From: UKL13-2 sp031414695
Lineage (GTDB): Bacteria > Pseudomonadota > Gammaproteobacteria > Burkholderiales > Usitatibacteraceae
DNA length: 64,000 bases
Assembly: GCA_031414695.1 (NCBI GenBank)
Contig: JANNWG010000029.1
Location: forward strand, 62,001 to 126,000
Direction: 5' to 3'
Shown here: piece after piece, positions 26,577 to 34,766 of the stretch
Numbering within the stretch: the stretch's first letter is position 1
Layout: every line of letters begins with the position of its first letter
The notes under the pieces: model-generated
Database searches by the model: none
Seen by the model: only the letters and a program-made list of their open reading frames with translations
What the model was told of the DNA's origin: nothing
Made by a program: the position numbers and the translations under genes

Positions 26577-27329
26577 ATGAAAAAAATATTTATCACGGGC
26601 GCATCAAGCGGCATTGGAGAATCTCTTGCGCGACACTATGCAAAAAGTGGGGCGCAGTTAGCGCTGGTTGCGCGCCGCGCCGATTGGCTTGAACGTGTTG
26701 CCGCTACCATCACCCCACGCCCTGAAATATATGTTTGTGATGTGCGCGATTTGGCTGGCTTAAAAGCTGCCGCGAACGATTTCATCATAAAACACGGCGT
26801 ACCCGATATTGTCATCGCCAATGCTGGCGTGTCGCGCGGCACCTTGACCGAGATAGCGGATGACATGGCAGCCTTCCAAGAAATTTTTGATATTAATGTC
26901 ATGGGCATGGTCAATACCTTTCACCCGTTTGTGGAGGCAATGACATCACGCAAGTCAGGCACGCTCGTGGGTATTGCGAGTGTGGCGGGGTTTCGCGGTA
27001 TTCCGGGCGGTGGTGCGTACTCCGCATCTAAGGCGGCGACAATTAAATACTGCGAAAGTCTGCGCGTGGAATTACGCCCCGCTAACGTGAGTGTCGTCAC
27101 CATTTGCCCAGGCTATATCCGTACGCCGATGACAGCGGTGAATAAATTCAAAATGCCATTTTTAATTGATGTGGATGAAGCCGCGATTCGCTTTGCACGC
27201 GCCATTGAGGCGAAGACTTCATTTACGGTAATCCCTTGGACAATGGGTGTGGCCGCGCGGGTGTTGCGGCTGGTACCAAATTGGCTGTATGACCGCGTGT
27301 TTCAGCATATGCCGAGAAAGCCAAGGTAG
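26577..27329 (+). CDS. SDR family oxidoreductase
   Basis: Short-chain dehydrogenase/reductase of 250 residues. The Rossmann glycine motif TGASSGIG is at residues 6-13. NAG of IANAGVS, the catalytic Ser (GIASVAGF) and the YxxxK pair in YSASKAA follow in order. The basic residues of ARRADW after strand 2 suggest NADP(H). The C terminus (MGVAARVLRLVPNWLYDRVF) is hydrophobic and may associate with membrane. The substrate is not determinable. It follows the dsbA terminator and is a single-gene unit. Confidence 0.87.
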   Translation: MKKIFITGASSGIGESLARHYAKSGAQLALVARRADWLERVAATITPRPEIYVCDVRDLAGLKAAANDFIIKHGVPDIVIANAGVSRGTLTEIADDMAAFQEIFDINVMGMVNTFHPFVEAMTSRKSGTLVGIASVAGFRGIPGGGAYSASKAATIKYCESLRVELRPANVSVVTICPGYIRTPMTAVNKFKMPFLIDVDEAAIRFARAIEAKTSFTVIPWTMGVAARVLRLVPNWLYDRVFQHMPRKPR

Positions 27330-27364
27330 CTTTAAAAAAATTAGCCACAGACGTGAGTCGGGGT

Positions 27365-27416
27365 TTCGAAAGGCATGCCTTTCGCAGACGATCGCTTGAA
27401 GCCCATGCAGGGGCTT
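27365..27416. repeat. Two adjacent small palindromes
   Basis: An 18-bp perfect palindrome CGAAAGGCATGCCTTTCG (27365-27382) is followed by a hairpin TGAAGCCC-N6-GGGCTTCA. Together they form a REP/BIME-like doublet inside the gene-free stretch 27330-27646. The stretch is bounded by near-inverted TTAGCCACAGACG (27342) and CATCTGTGGCTTA (27600), so the whole stretch may be one composite repeat. No ORF is visible. Confidence 0.5.
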
Positions 27417-27478
27417 CATGGTTTTGCAACGCAAACACACATAAATGCGGATAACGTTAAGAGCCAAATCATTTTATA

Positions 27479-27561
27479 TGTCATTCCGAGCGTAGCCGAG
27501 GAAGATGCTTTCTAGTTAGCGCAAAGAAAAAGTATCAGCCTCGGCTACGCTCGGAATGACA
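27479..27561. repeat. 23-bp inverted repeat (GTCATTCCGAGCGTAGCCGA type)
   Basis: Arms 27479-27501 and 27539-27561 are perfect inverted complements (core CATTCCGAGCGTAGCCGAGG) around a 37-nt AT-rich loop. It would form a strong hairpin between the SDR and acyl-CoA dehydrogenase genes. Confidence 0.85.
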
Positions 27562-27646
27562 ACGCATATAAAAATTTGTTTTTGAAGTTAACTGTTTTCA
27601 TCTGTGGCTTAAAAAACTTCCAATAATCTCATCTATTATTTTTACC

Positions 27647-29467
27647 ATGTCCCTCCTCCTCCTCTCCCGCCGCGACTTAAATTTTCTGCTCTACGAATGG
27701 CTTGATGCGACTGCACTCACCTCGCGTACACGCTACGCACAACATGACCGCGAGACCTTTGACGCGGTGCTCGATACGGCGGAAAAAATCGCCACCGATA
27801 TATTTGCCCCACACAATCGCAAGAGCGACTTAAACGAGCCTCATTTTGACGGCATCAACGTCACCATGATTGCGGAAATTAAGTCCGCCATTGATGCCTT
27901 TAATCAGGCGGGTTTAGTCTCCGCCGCGCAAGATGAATCATTCGGTGGGATGCAGCTACCGACTGTCATTGATAAAGCGATGATGGCGTATTTCATGGCG
28001 GCCAATTGTGCCACCGCTGCTTACCCGTTTTTAACCATGGGCAACGCGAATTTAATTCTTACACATGGCTGCCAAGCGCAAATTGATATGTTTGTGAAGC
28101 CAATGATGGCGGGGCGTTTTTTTGGCACGATGTGTTTATCAGAGCCGCAAGCGGGCTCGTCATTGTCGGATATTAAAACGCGCGCAGAAAAGGATGGCGA
28201 AAATTATCGACTCTTTGGCAACAAGATGTGGATATCGGGTGGTGAGCATTCGCTGTCTGAAAATATTATTCATCTGGTGCTGGCACGTCTGCCCGATGCG
28301 CCAGCGGGTGTAAAAGGCATATCGCTTTTTATCGTGCCGAAATTTTTAGTCAACGATGACACTAGCATCGGCGAGCGTAATGATGTGGTGCTTGCGGGCT
28401 TAAATCATAAGATGGGCTATCGCGGCACCACCAATTGCCTGCTTAATTTTGGCGAAGGTAAACACACGCCGCACAATAAAGCTGGTGCGATAGGCTATCT
28501 CGTTGGCAAGCCACATCAAGGTTTAGCTTGTATGTTTCACATGATGAATGAAGCGCGTATTGGTGTTGGCTTAGGTGCCACCATGCTGGGCTATACCGGT
28601 TATTTACATTCACTCGATTACGCAAAGAATCGCCCGCAAGGTCGCGCACCGCTGAATAAAGACCCGCAAAGCGCACAGATACCCATCATTGAACATGCGG
28701 ATGTGCGTCGTATGTTGCTCGCCCAAAAAAGTTATGTTGAGGGCGCATTAGCGCTTAATTTATATTGCGCAAAATTAGTTGATGATGAAAAAACAGCAGC
28801 TGATGTAACCACAAAAAAACAAGCGACACTGCTGCTCGATATTCTCACCCCAATTGCAAAAAGCTGGCCATCGCAGTGGTGTCTGCGTGCTAACGATTTA
28901 GCGATTCAGGTCTATGGCGGCTATGGCTATACGCGTGATTTTCCGGTGGAGCAGTTTTATCGCGACAATCGTTTAAATGCCATTCACGAAGGCACGCACG
29001 GCATACAGGCACTCGATTTATTGGGGCGTAAAGTCGTGATGGAAGAAGGTGCGGCCTTAAAACTGCTCGCCCTAAAAATGGCGGAGACGATTCAAGCCGC
29101 CATATGTTCAACTGACTTAGCCACAAAAAAGTATGCAAAACAATTAGCAGATACGGTTACTCGGCTGTTAGCGACGACAAAAACAATGTGGTCTGTCAAT
29201 GATGCCAATCGTACCTTGGCCAACGCGACAATGTATTTAGAAGCATTTGGTCACACCGTCATGGCATGGATATGGTTATCACAATTGTTGGCAGGTGAAA
29301 AAGCGATAGATAACAATATGACAGAAGATGAGCGCCATTTTTATCTCGGCAAACGACAAGCCTGCCGTTATTTTTTCTTAACCGAGTTACCAACGGTCAA
29401 CGCTATGCTTGACTTGTGTGAAGCAGGTGACACAACAACAATCGACACAAAGGCAGAATGGCTATGA
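27647..29467 (+). CDS. Acyl-CoA dehydrogenase (long form with C-terminal domain)
   Basis: FAD-dependent acyl-CoA dehydrogenase of 606 residues that oxidises acyl-CoA to enoyl-CoA and passes electrons to ETF. The signature GTMCLSEPQAGSSLSDIKTRA is at about residue 163, and MWISGGEH follows. The catalytic base Glu lies in IHEGTHGIQALDLLGRK (about residue 450). A roughly 120-residue C-terminal domain of the DUF/acyl-CoA_DH_C type extends the protein, as in enzymes for long or unusual acyl chains. It ends overlapping the methyltransferase start by 10 nt. Confidence 0.92.
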   Translation: MSLLLLSRRDLNFLLYEWLDATALTSRTRYAQHDRETFDAVLDTAEKIATDIFAPHNRKSDLNEPHFDGINVTMIAEIKSAIDAFNQAGLVSAAQDESFGGMQLPTVIDKAMMAYFMAANCATAAYPFLTMGNANLILTHGCQAQIDMFVKPMMAGRFFGTMCLSEPQAGSSLSDIKTRAEKDGENYRLFGNKMWISGGEHSLSENIIHLVLARLPDAPAGVKGISLFIVPKFLVNDDTSIGERNDVVLAGLNHKMGYRGTTNCLLNFGEGKHTPHNKAGAIGYLVGKPHQGLACMFHMMNEARIGVGLGATMLGYTGYLHSLDYAKNRPQGRAPLNKDPQSAQIPIIEHADVRRMLLAQKSYVEGALALNLYCAKLVDDEKTAADVTTKKQATLLLDILTPIAKSWPSQWCLRANDLAIQVYGGYGYTRDFPVEQFYRDNRLNAIHEGTHGIQALDLLGRKVVMEEGAALKLLALKMAETIQAAICSTDLATKKYAKQLADTVTRLLATTKTMWSVNDANRTLANATMYLEAFGHTVMAWIWLSQLLAGEKAIDNNMTEDERHFYLGKRQACRYFFLTELPTVNAMLDLCEAGDTTTIDTKAEWL

Positions 29468-30231
29468 CAAAAGAAAATGCCACGACGAGATTTTCGGATC
29501 GTGTTACCGACTATGTGAAATATCGCCCACATTACCCAATTGAGATCATTGATCTGTTAGCGGCGAAGTGCAATTTAACGCCCGAATCTGTTGTTGCTGA
29601 CATCGGTTCAGGCACTGGCATTTTGACTAAATTATTTTTAGAAAATGGCAATCCGGTGGCGGGTGTTGAGCCGAATAAAGAGATGCGTGACGCGGGCGAA
29701 ACGTATTTAGCCGAGTATGGCCGCTTCACCAGCATCGACGGCACTGCCGAGGCGACACGGCTGCCTGCGGACACCTTTGATTTCATCCTTGCAGGACAGG
29801 CATTTCATTGGTTTGACCAAGCCAAAACGCGCGTTGAATTCAAACGGCTATTGAAAGATGAAGGTATAGTCGCGCTCATCTGGAATGACCGCCGCGTTGA
29901 CAGCACGCCATTCCTACGTGAGTACGAGGATATGCTGCAAACCTACGGCACAGATTACAAAGAAATTAACCATAAAAATATCCAAGACCCCGCCGTGTTT
30001 CATGCGTTCTTTGGTGGCAATTTCGTTGAGGCTGCGTTCGACAATATTCAGTACTTTGATCTTGAAGGCTTGATGGGGCGACTCAATTCTTCATCCTATG
30101 TACCAAATAAAAGTCACCCCAATTACGCACCACTCGCCAAGCGTGCAGAAGAAATTTTTGCCGCGCACAACGTCAATGGCAAGATCGCCTTTGAGTACGA
30201 TACGCGGGTGTTTTACGGTGCAATGGTTTGA
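29458..30231 (+). CDS. Class I SAM-dependent methyltransferase
   Basis: A 257-residue methyltransferase of the type-11 fold. The SAM-binding motif I is VADIGSGTGILTKLF (about residues 41-55), with acidic motif II VEPNKEMR and a post-motif FDFILAGQAFHWFDQ. The N terminus (RFSDRVTDYVKYRPHYP) is typical of trans-aconitate/ubiE-like relatives; the acceptor is unknown. The start may be ATG 29458 or ATG 29464, both within the end of the acyl-CoA dehydrogenase gene, which indicates coupling. Confidence 0.85.
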   Translation: MAMTKENATTRFSDRVTDYVKYRPHYPIEIIDLLAAKCNLTPESVVADIGSGTGILTKLFLENGNPVAGVEPNKEMRDAGETYLAEYGRFTSIDGTAEATRLPADTFDFILAGQAFHWFDQAKTRVEFKRLLKDEGIVALIWNDRRVDSTPFLREYEDMLQTYGTDYKEINHKNIQDPAVFHAFFGGNFVEAAFDNIQYFDLEGLMGRLNSSSYVPNKSHPNYAPLAKRAEEIFAAHNVNGKIAFEYDTRVFYGAMV

Positions 30232-30253
30232 TTACGCCACGTGCAAAATTATT

Positions 30254-30322
30254 AAAAAGTCTAATATCTACGGCTATTTTGGCGCAATAATTGCTCAAAA
30301 TGTCCGCCAATAAACGACTTTG
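30254..30322. repeat. 70-bp palindromic repeat, copy D
   Basis: Left part AAAAGTCTAATATCTACGGC with a degraded arm. The interior is GGCGCAATAATTGCTCAAAA and the right arm is CCGCCAATAAACGACTTTG (30304-30322). It sits between the methyltransferase and the convergent LytTR gene, where it may serve as the 3' end of both. Confidence 0.7.
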
Positions 30323-30352
30323 AAATCATTGCGCTGCTGTGATCAAGCGCAC

Positions 30353-31228
30353 CTACATCGCACACTGCCGCAGCCTGTCTCGATAGCGCCGACTCACCGC
30401 TATTTTTTCGCCATCACGCATGTTGGCGCGTGCGTCACCTGAGTCAAGTGGCTCGATGGTGTCAACAAAATCGAGATTGATGATGTTGCTGCGATGCACG
30501 CGCACAAATTTGGCAGCATCAAGGCGAGATTCAATCTCAGTCATGGTGGCACGCAGCGGATAGTCGCGGCCACGCACGCGTAGGTTGACGTAATTGCCCC
30601 ATGCTTTGAGCCACTCGACTTCGTTAGCGGGTAATAAAAATTCCTTGCCCAATTTTTTAACTAAAAAGCGTGTCGGGCGCTCGATGGGCTCAACTGGTGT
30701 GCCTATATCTGGGGCGTCTAGTAGGCGGGCTTCTCCTTGTAGGCGTAATAGCAATAGCTCGTAGAAGGTGATGATAAAGATCACGCCAAAGTAGGAGCTA
30801 ATGTCTTTCAAGTACTCGTATAAAAATTCCTTCGGCCAATTGCCAAAATCATAGTGCGCGCCTTGCGTGGCATAAATGACTTTACGCATCATGACCATTG
30901 CCACCACATGCAATATTGAATAAACAACACTCGCCGCTAAGTGTTTGGGCAGATTTTGCTTGAGTTGACCCAGCGCTAACGGGTAGCGCCGGTCAAACCA
31001 AATCACCGCGGGTACCAACGCGAGCAATGCCAAATGGCTGCTCCACTCCCAAAGCACCGGCTTCCACTGCGCAAAATTTTGCCCCGTACGTTCAATATCC
31101 ATAATGACGATGACGGAATTCACGGCAGCGGCAAAGCAATGAAGCACAATCCAAAAACCCGTCTCGACGATATGTCGCCACGGCTGATAGCGGGCAAGCC
31201 AATCTGTATTTGTCAGCGTTTTATGCAT
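30353..31228 (-). CDS. Membrane-bound LytTR-family transcription regulator
   Basis: A 291-residue protein with four predicted membrane helices in the N-terminal half (e.g. GFWIVLHCFAAAVNSVIVIM, HLALLALVPAVIWF, YFGVIFIITFYELLLL). The cytoplasmic LytTR DNA-binding domain spans about residues 185-290 (FLLPANEVEWLKAWGNYVNL, FVRVHRSNIINLDFVDTIEP, GEKIAVSRRYRDRLR). It probably senses a membrane or lipid signal and controls nearby genes without a histidine kinase. It is divergent from the acyltransferase-3 gene, its likely target. Confidence 0.86.
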   Translation of the reverse strand: MHKTLTNTDWLARYQPWRHIVETGFWIVLHCFAAAVNSVIVIMDIERTGQNFAQWKPVLWEWSSHLALLALVPAVIWFDRRYPLALGQLKQNLPKHLAASVVYSILHVVAMVMMRKVIYATQGAHYDFGNWPKEFLYEYLKDISSYFGVIFIITFYELLLLRLQGEARLLDAPDIGTPVEPIERPTRFLVKKLGKEFLLPANEVEWLKAWGNYVNLRVRGRDYPLRATMTEIESRLDAAKFVRVHRSNIINLDFVDTIEPLDSGDARANMRDGEKIAVSRRYRDRLRQCAM

Positions 31229-31395
31229 GCTCAGATTGTAATGTGTTGCGTCTGAATCACACTACGCGCGCCTGATATTTCATCCCCAAGTTCCACCGCT
31301 CATCACTTAAACGATTCAAATCAACCCTTTACGCTAGCAAGCATTGAGGGTCACCGCTAACATGCGGCACTTTTTAACGTGATGAGGAAAACACG

Positions 31396-32508
31396 ATGCA
31401 ACGTCGTCATGATATTGATGCGCTACGCGCCATCGCATTTAGCTTGCTGATTTTGTATCACCTTGGCATGTTGTATGTGGCCGAATGGGATTGGCATATC
31501 AAAAGTAGTTATCTGTCTGAGACGCTACAAATCCCAATGCTGACGGTCAATCGGTGGCGAATGGATTTAATATTTTTGATTTCCGGTATCTCGACAGCGT
31601 TTCTTTTTACCAATATTTCAGTACGTGACTTTGCCAAAAAGCGTGCCAAGCAATTGATTTTGCCGTTTGTGTTTGGCGTCATGTTTATTGTGCCTGTGCA
31701 GCCTTACTGCCAAGGCGTCATGAATGGCTTAGTCGAACCGGGCTTTTTTGTGTTTTTAGGTCGCTACTATATGGGCTACGATTGGCCGCCTGAAGCGTTC
31801 AATGGCTGGAAAAATAGCTTTACGTGGAATCATCTTTGGTATTTATTGAATTTAATTTTCTATACCGCTGCGATTGTATTGCTACAAAAACCATTGGCCT
31901 CACGTGCTGGGCAAGCAATGAAGCGCGCATTCACAAATTTGCGTGGCGCGCGTTTATTAATTTGGCCGAGTGTGGTTTTGTTAGCCTATACGATGTTGCT
32001 GCAAATGCAGAGCGCAGAAACGTATAAACACGCCATCTATTTTTCGATGTTCTTAGTGGGTTTTTGGATGGCACATGATGATGCGTTGTGGCAAGAGCTT
32101 AAGCGTATTCGCCAATTAGCCTTGGCAGTAACAATCGTAGCCTATGTGCTTTACATGTGGACAAGGCAAGTTGCTACTGATACAAGCCCGCTCCACACGC
32201 TCGTGGTAATTTGGATTTTCCGTAGCCTCTACATATGGGCGATGCTTTGCAGCATTTTGGGATGGGCGCAGGTATTGCTAAATCGCCCATTTCGTTGGCT
32301 ACCGTGGGCAAATGAAGCTGTTTACCCGTGGTATATCCTGCATCACAGCGTGATTATCGTACTCGCCTATTGGCTCGTGCCGTTAAAACTGGGCGGCGTG
32401 ATGGAATCAATATTAGTCGGTTGCGGCACAGTATTGCTGTGCTGGTTGCTGACCAGCTTCGTGATTCAGCGGCATAAATGGGTAAGACCGTTGTTTGGGC
32501 TGAAGTAA
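31396..32508 (+). CDS. Acyltransferase-3 family membrane protein (OpgC-like)
   Basis: Polytopic protein of 370 residues with about ten hydrophobic segments. The family's catalytic N terminus RRHDIDALRAIAF is followed by a first helix ending in YHLG, and then by FLISGISTAFLF. It transfers acyl or succinyl groups to exported carbohydrates; OpgC succinylates osmoregulated periplasmic glucans. GAGG lies upstream of the ATG at 31396. The divergent LytTR gene shares the 167-bp intergenic region. Confidence 0.85.
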   Translation: MQRRHDIDALRAIAFSLLILYHLGMLYVAEWDWHIKSSYLSETLQIPMLTVNRWRMDLIFLISGISTAFLFTNISVRDFAKKRAKQLILPFVFGVMFIVPVQPYCQGVMNGLVEPGFFVFLGRYYMGYDWPPEAFNGWKNSFTWNHLWYLLNLIFYTAAIVLLQKPLASRAGQAMKRAFTNLRGARLLIWPSVVLLAYTMLLQMQSAETYKHAIYFSMFLVGFWMAHDDALWQELKRIRQLALAVTIVAYVLYMWTRQVATDTSPLHTLVVIWIFRSLYIWAMLCSILGWAQVLLNRPFRWLPWANEAVYPWYILHHSVIIVLAYWLVPLKLGGVMESILVGCGTVLLCWLLTSFVIQRHKWVRPLFGLK

Positions 32509-32529
32509 CTACACAGAGCCACTTTTTAT

Positions 32530-33693
32530 CTACAACCGCAACAAACCTTCTTGCAAGTCAGCAATTAAATCATCCGCATCTTCTAGCCCAATTTGATAGC
32601 GCACCAGTGGCCCACCAGGCCATGGCGTCACGCTGCGGGTTAAGTGCGCGGGCACCACTAAGCTTTCAAAGCCACCCCACGAATAGCCGAGACCAAAATA
32701 TTGATAGCCATCAATCATCGCGGCGATTGCTTCTTTTGCATATGGCTGAAACTCAACGCTGAATAACCCCGCCGCACCGGTGAAATCACGTTTCCACATA
32801 GCATGGTGTGGGTCAGACGCAAGGGCGGGGTAGAGCACACGTTTGATTTGTGGTTGATCTTGCAACCATGTCGCGATTTTTAATGCACTCATCTGATGTT
32901 GCGCGAGTCTCACGCCCATCGTACGCATGCCACGTAGTGTGAGAAAGCAATCATCAGGGGAGGCACGCTGACCGAGCGCGTAGCTTGTTTCTTTTAATTG
33001 CGGCCATGTTGCTTCGCTAGCGACAACCAAGCCAATCAACACGTCCGAATGGCCTGCGTAATATTTAGTAGCAGGCTGCACGACTAAATCAGCGCCGTGC
33101 TTGAAGCCATCAAAGTGCAATCCCGTTGCCCACGCGTTATCGAGAATTACCTTTGCGCCGTGCCCGTGGGCAGCCTTTGCGATGGCGGGAATATCTTCGA
33201 TTTCAAAAGTGAGTGAGCCGGGTGACTCAGCATAAACGACGCTAGTATTTGGTCTTAAAAGGGCAGAAATATCCGCGCCGATAGTAGGCTGGTAGTAAGT
33301 GGTGTCCACATTCATGCGGCGTAAAAATGTGTCGCAAAAATGCCTCGTGGGGCCATAGACACAATCAGGCATCAACACATGGTCGCCCGCCTTCACACAC
33401 GCCAATATCGCCGCCGCAACCGCTGCCATGCCGCTAGGATATGTGAGCGCGCGATAACCGTGCTCAATCTCAGCCACCGCATTTTCGAGCGCCACATATT
33501 GCGGCAGATTAAAAATGCCGTAGGTTGAAACTGGCTCGCCTGCATCAAAACGTCGCTGTGTCTCGTCTAGGTCAGCAACAGAATCGAATAAAACGGTGGA
33601 GGCGCGATGCAAAGCTAAATTGACTGTATTTGGTGTGTGTGCCGTGCGGCGGCCAAGTTGCGTGAGTTTGGTGTTTGGTTTCATGTATTGCAT
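32530..33693 (-). CDS. metC: Cystathionine beta-lyase
   Basis: PLP-dependent trans-sulfuration enzyme of 387 residues that splits cystathionine to homocysteine in methionine synthesis. The Schiff-base Lys lies in VVQPATKYYAGHSDVLIG (about residue 200). Other family blocks are YGIFNLPQYVALENAVAEIEHG, LTYPSGMAAVAAAILA and the C-terminal SWGGFESLVVP. The last favours MetC over gamma-synthase. The start may be 33693 or ATG 33684 (MKPNTKLTQLG). It is divergent from luxR across 243 bp. Confidence 0.9.
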   Translation of the reverse strand: MQYMKPNTKLTQLGRRTAHTPNTVNLALHRASTVLFDSVADLDETQRRFDAGEPVSTYGIFNLPQYVALENAVAEIEHGYRALTYPSGMAAVAAAILACVKAGDHVLMPDCVYGPTRHFCDTFLRRMNVDTTYYQPTIGADISALLRPNTSVVYAESPGSLTFEIEDIPAIAKAAHGHGAKVILDNAWATGLHFDGFKHGADLVVQPATKYYAGHSDVLIGLVVASEATWPQLKETSYALGQRASPDDCFLTLRGMRTMGVRLAQHQMSALKIATWLQDQPQIKRVLYPALASDPHHAMWKRDFTGAAGLFSVEFQPYAKEAIAAMIDGYQYFGLGYSWGGFESLVVPAHLTRSVTPWPGGPLVRYQIGLEDADDLIADLQEGLLRL

Positions 33694-33826
33694 ATTAAAC
33701 TGAGATCTTCTAGTCAGCGCTATTCAAGTTTTTGCAGGGATCGTCCAGTCGTTTATTTTTGGCCTGTTAATCTAAATCGCAAACCCCAGTCGCAGTTCTT
33801 CGTTGAGGATGAGCACAAATCACTTT

Positions 33827-33857
33827 GTTCACAATCGTTCACAATTGCGAACGATTG
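33827..33857. promoter_or_regulatory. Candidate operator: direct repeat plus dyad upstream of luxR
   Basis: Two copies of GTTCACAAT start exactly 10 bp apart (33827 and 33837), one helical turn. The second overlaps a perfect 9-bp dyad CAATCGTTC / GAACGATTG (33832-33840 / 33849-33857). The dyad centre is 34 bp upstream of the CRP-type box. The binding protein is unknown. Confidence 0.5.
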
Positions 33858-33870
33858 AATCGTCAAACTT

Positions 33871-33913
33871 TGTGACCGATGTCACAGAGTTGCAACGCGC
33901 ATATCGCTATAAA
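33871..33913 (+). promoter_or_regulatory. CRP-type box and -10 element of the luxR promoter
   Basis: TGTGA-CCGATG-TCACA (33871-33886) is a perfect match to the CRP/Vfr consensus TGTGA-N6-TCACA. A -10 hexamer TATAAA lies at 33908-33913 and no -35 is recognisable. With a start site near 33920 the box is centred at -41.5, the class II activator position. This predicts cAMP-dependent activation of luxR. The leader is only about 17 nt and has no SD. Confidence 0.75.
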
Positions 33914-33936
33914 GGTTCAGTACAAAAAAACACAAC

Positions 33937-34680
33937 ATGCTGAGGTCTATTTTGAGTCAATATTTTTACGATGTAGTAGATCTCTTGCAGTGCAAATCAC
34001 TTGTTCAATTGCATGAGAAAACAATCAAAATAACGAATAGTTTAGGCTTCGAGTCATTCTTATACGGCATGCGGGTTAAATTGCCGGGTGTTGCACCGGA
34101 TGATTTTATTCTGAGCGCATATCCTGATAGTTGGTGGCAAAAATACTGTGACGAAGCCTTAATTACAGTTGACCCAATAATGCGTCAGGCTTTTCCAGGG
34201 CGGCTGCCCTACCTATGGCACGAAGCGACGAATTTGAATATTCGTGAACAACACTTTATGGAGGAAGCAAGGGGTCATGGGCTCAACACAGGCGTCACAA
34301 TGCCAGTGCACATTACAACAGGGGAAGCTGGACTGCTTTCTCTGACACGATCAGATTGTGGTGTTAATCCGCGAAAAGAAGTATTGGCACATTTGGCAGA
34401 AGCGAATTTGCTTGCAATATATTTGCATGAGGCTTTACGCAATCTAATCTCGCCAGCGGCGGATGATTTATTTCAACAGCTTCCAAAGTTATCGCCACGC
34501 GAAATGGAATGTTTGCGCTGGTTATGTGCGGGTAAAAGCGCTTGGGAGGTCTCGGTTATTTTGGCTATATCTGAAGCTACTGTACGTGGCTACTTACGTA
34601 CTGCATATGAAAAACTTGGCGTCTCAACCCAAAGCCAAGCGATCGCCAAATCAGTCTCATTTGGATTAATTACACCGTAA
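33937..34680 (+). CDS. LuxR-family quorum-sensing transcription regulator
   Basis: AHL-responsive regulator of 247 residues. The N-terminal autoinducer-binding domain retains the ligand-pocket set seen in LuxR/TraR: Trp67 (or 66), Tyr70, Asp79-Pro80 and Trp94. The GerE-type helix-turn-helix occupies about residues 185-245 (LSPREMECLRWLCAGKSAWEV, then ISEATVRGYLRTAYEKLGV), with the usual Glu and Gly positions. It is paired with luxI immediately downstream, as in SolR/SolI. There is a CRP-type box upstream and no SD, so synthesis is probably low and cAMP-controlled. Confidence 0.93.
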   Translation: MLRSILSQYFYDVVDLLQCKSLVQLHEKTIKITNSLGFESFLYGMRVKLPGVAPDDFILSAYPDSWWQKYCDEALITVDPIMRQAFPGRLPYLWHEATNLNIREQHFMEEARGHGLNTGVTMPVHITTGEAGLLSLTRSDCGVNPRKEVLAHLAEANLLAIYLHEALRNLISPAADDLFQQLPKLSPREMECLRWLCAGKSAWEVSVILAISEATVRGYLRTAYEKLGVSTQSQAIAKSVSFGLITP

Positions 34681-34689
34681 TCATTATTA

Positions 34690-34715
34690 CGCCCCCGTCA
34701 AATATGACGGGGGCG
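34690..34715. other. GC-rich perfect hairpin between luxR and luxI
   Basis: Perfect 11-bp stem CGCCCCCGTCA / TGACGGGGGCG with an AATA loop. It is followed on the + strand by eight A, not T, residues, and on the minus strand no T-tract follows. It is therefore not a canonical intrinsic terminator on either strand. It could pause polymerase, protect the luxR mRNA 3' end or bind a protein. Confidence 0.8.
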
Positions 34716-34738
34716 AAAAAAAACGCGTAATGTTTTCA

Positions 34739-34764
34739 TCTCTCCTAGTATTTAACAGGAGAGA
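34739..34764 (+). promoter_or_regulatory. Shine-Dalgarno-sequestering hairpin of luxI
   Basis: Perfect 8-bp stem TCTCTCCT (34739-34746) / AGGAGAGA (34757-34764) with a 10-nt AT-rich loop. The 3' arm is the luxI SD itself, and the ATG follows 2 nt later. In mRNA the SD would be fully paired, so translation should depend on melting, ribosome readthrough or a trans-acting factor. As DNA it is also a dyad, but it is a poor match to a lux box. Confidence 0.7.
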
Positions 34765-34766
34765 AT

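Noticed and set aside
33738..33760. Ninth copy of the 70-bp palindromic repeat upstream of metC
   Set aside because: Only a short CAGTCGTTTATTTTTGG resembles the left arm, and no right arm could be found.
34690..34723. Intrinsic terminator of luxR
   Set aside because: The stem is followed by eight A residues, not T, on the coding strand, and no T-run follows on the other strand.
34739..34764. luxI-proximal dyad as a lux box
   Set aside because: Arms are 8 bp with a 10-bp gap and the site overlaps the SD, with no promoter downstream. Resemblance to the 20-bp lux box is limited to an ACAGG half.
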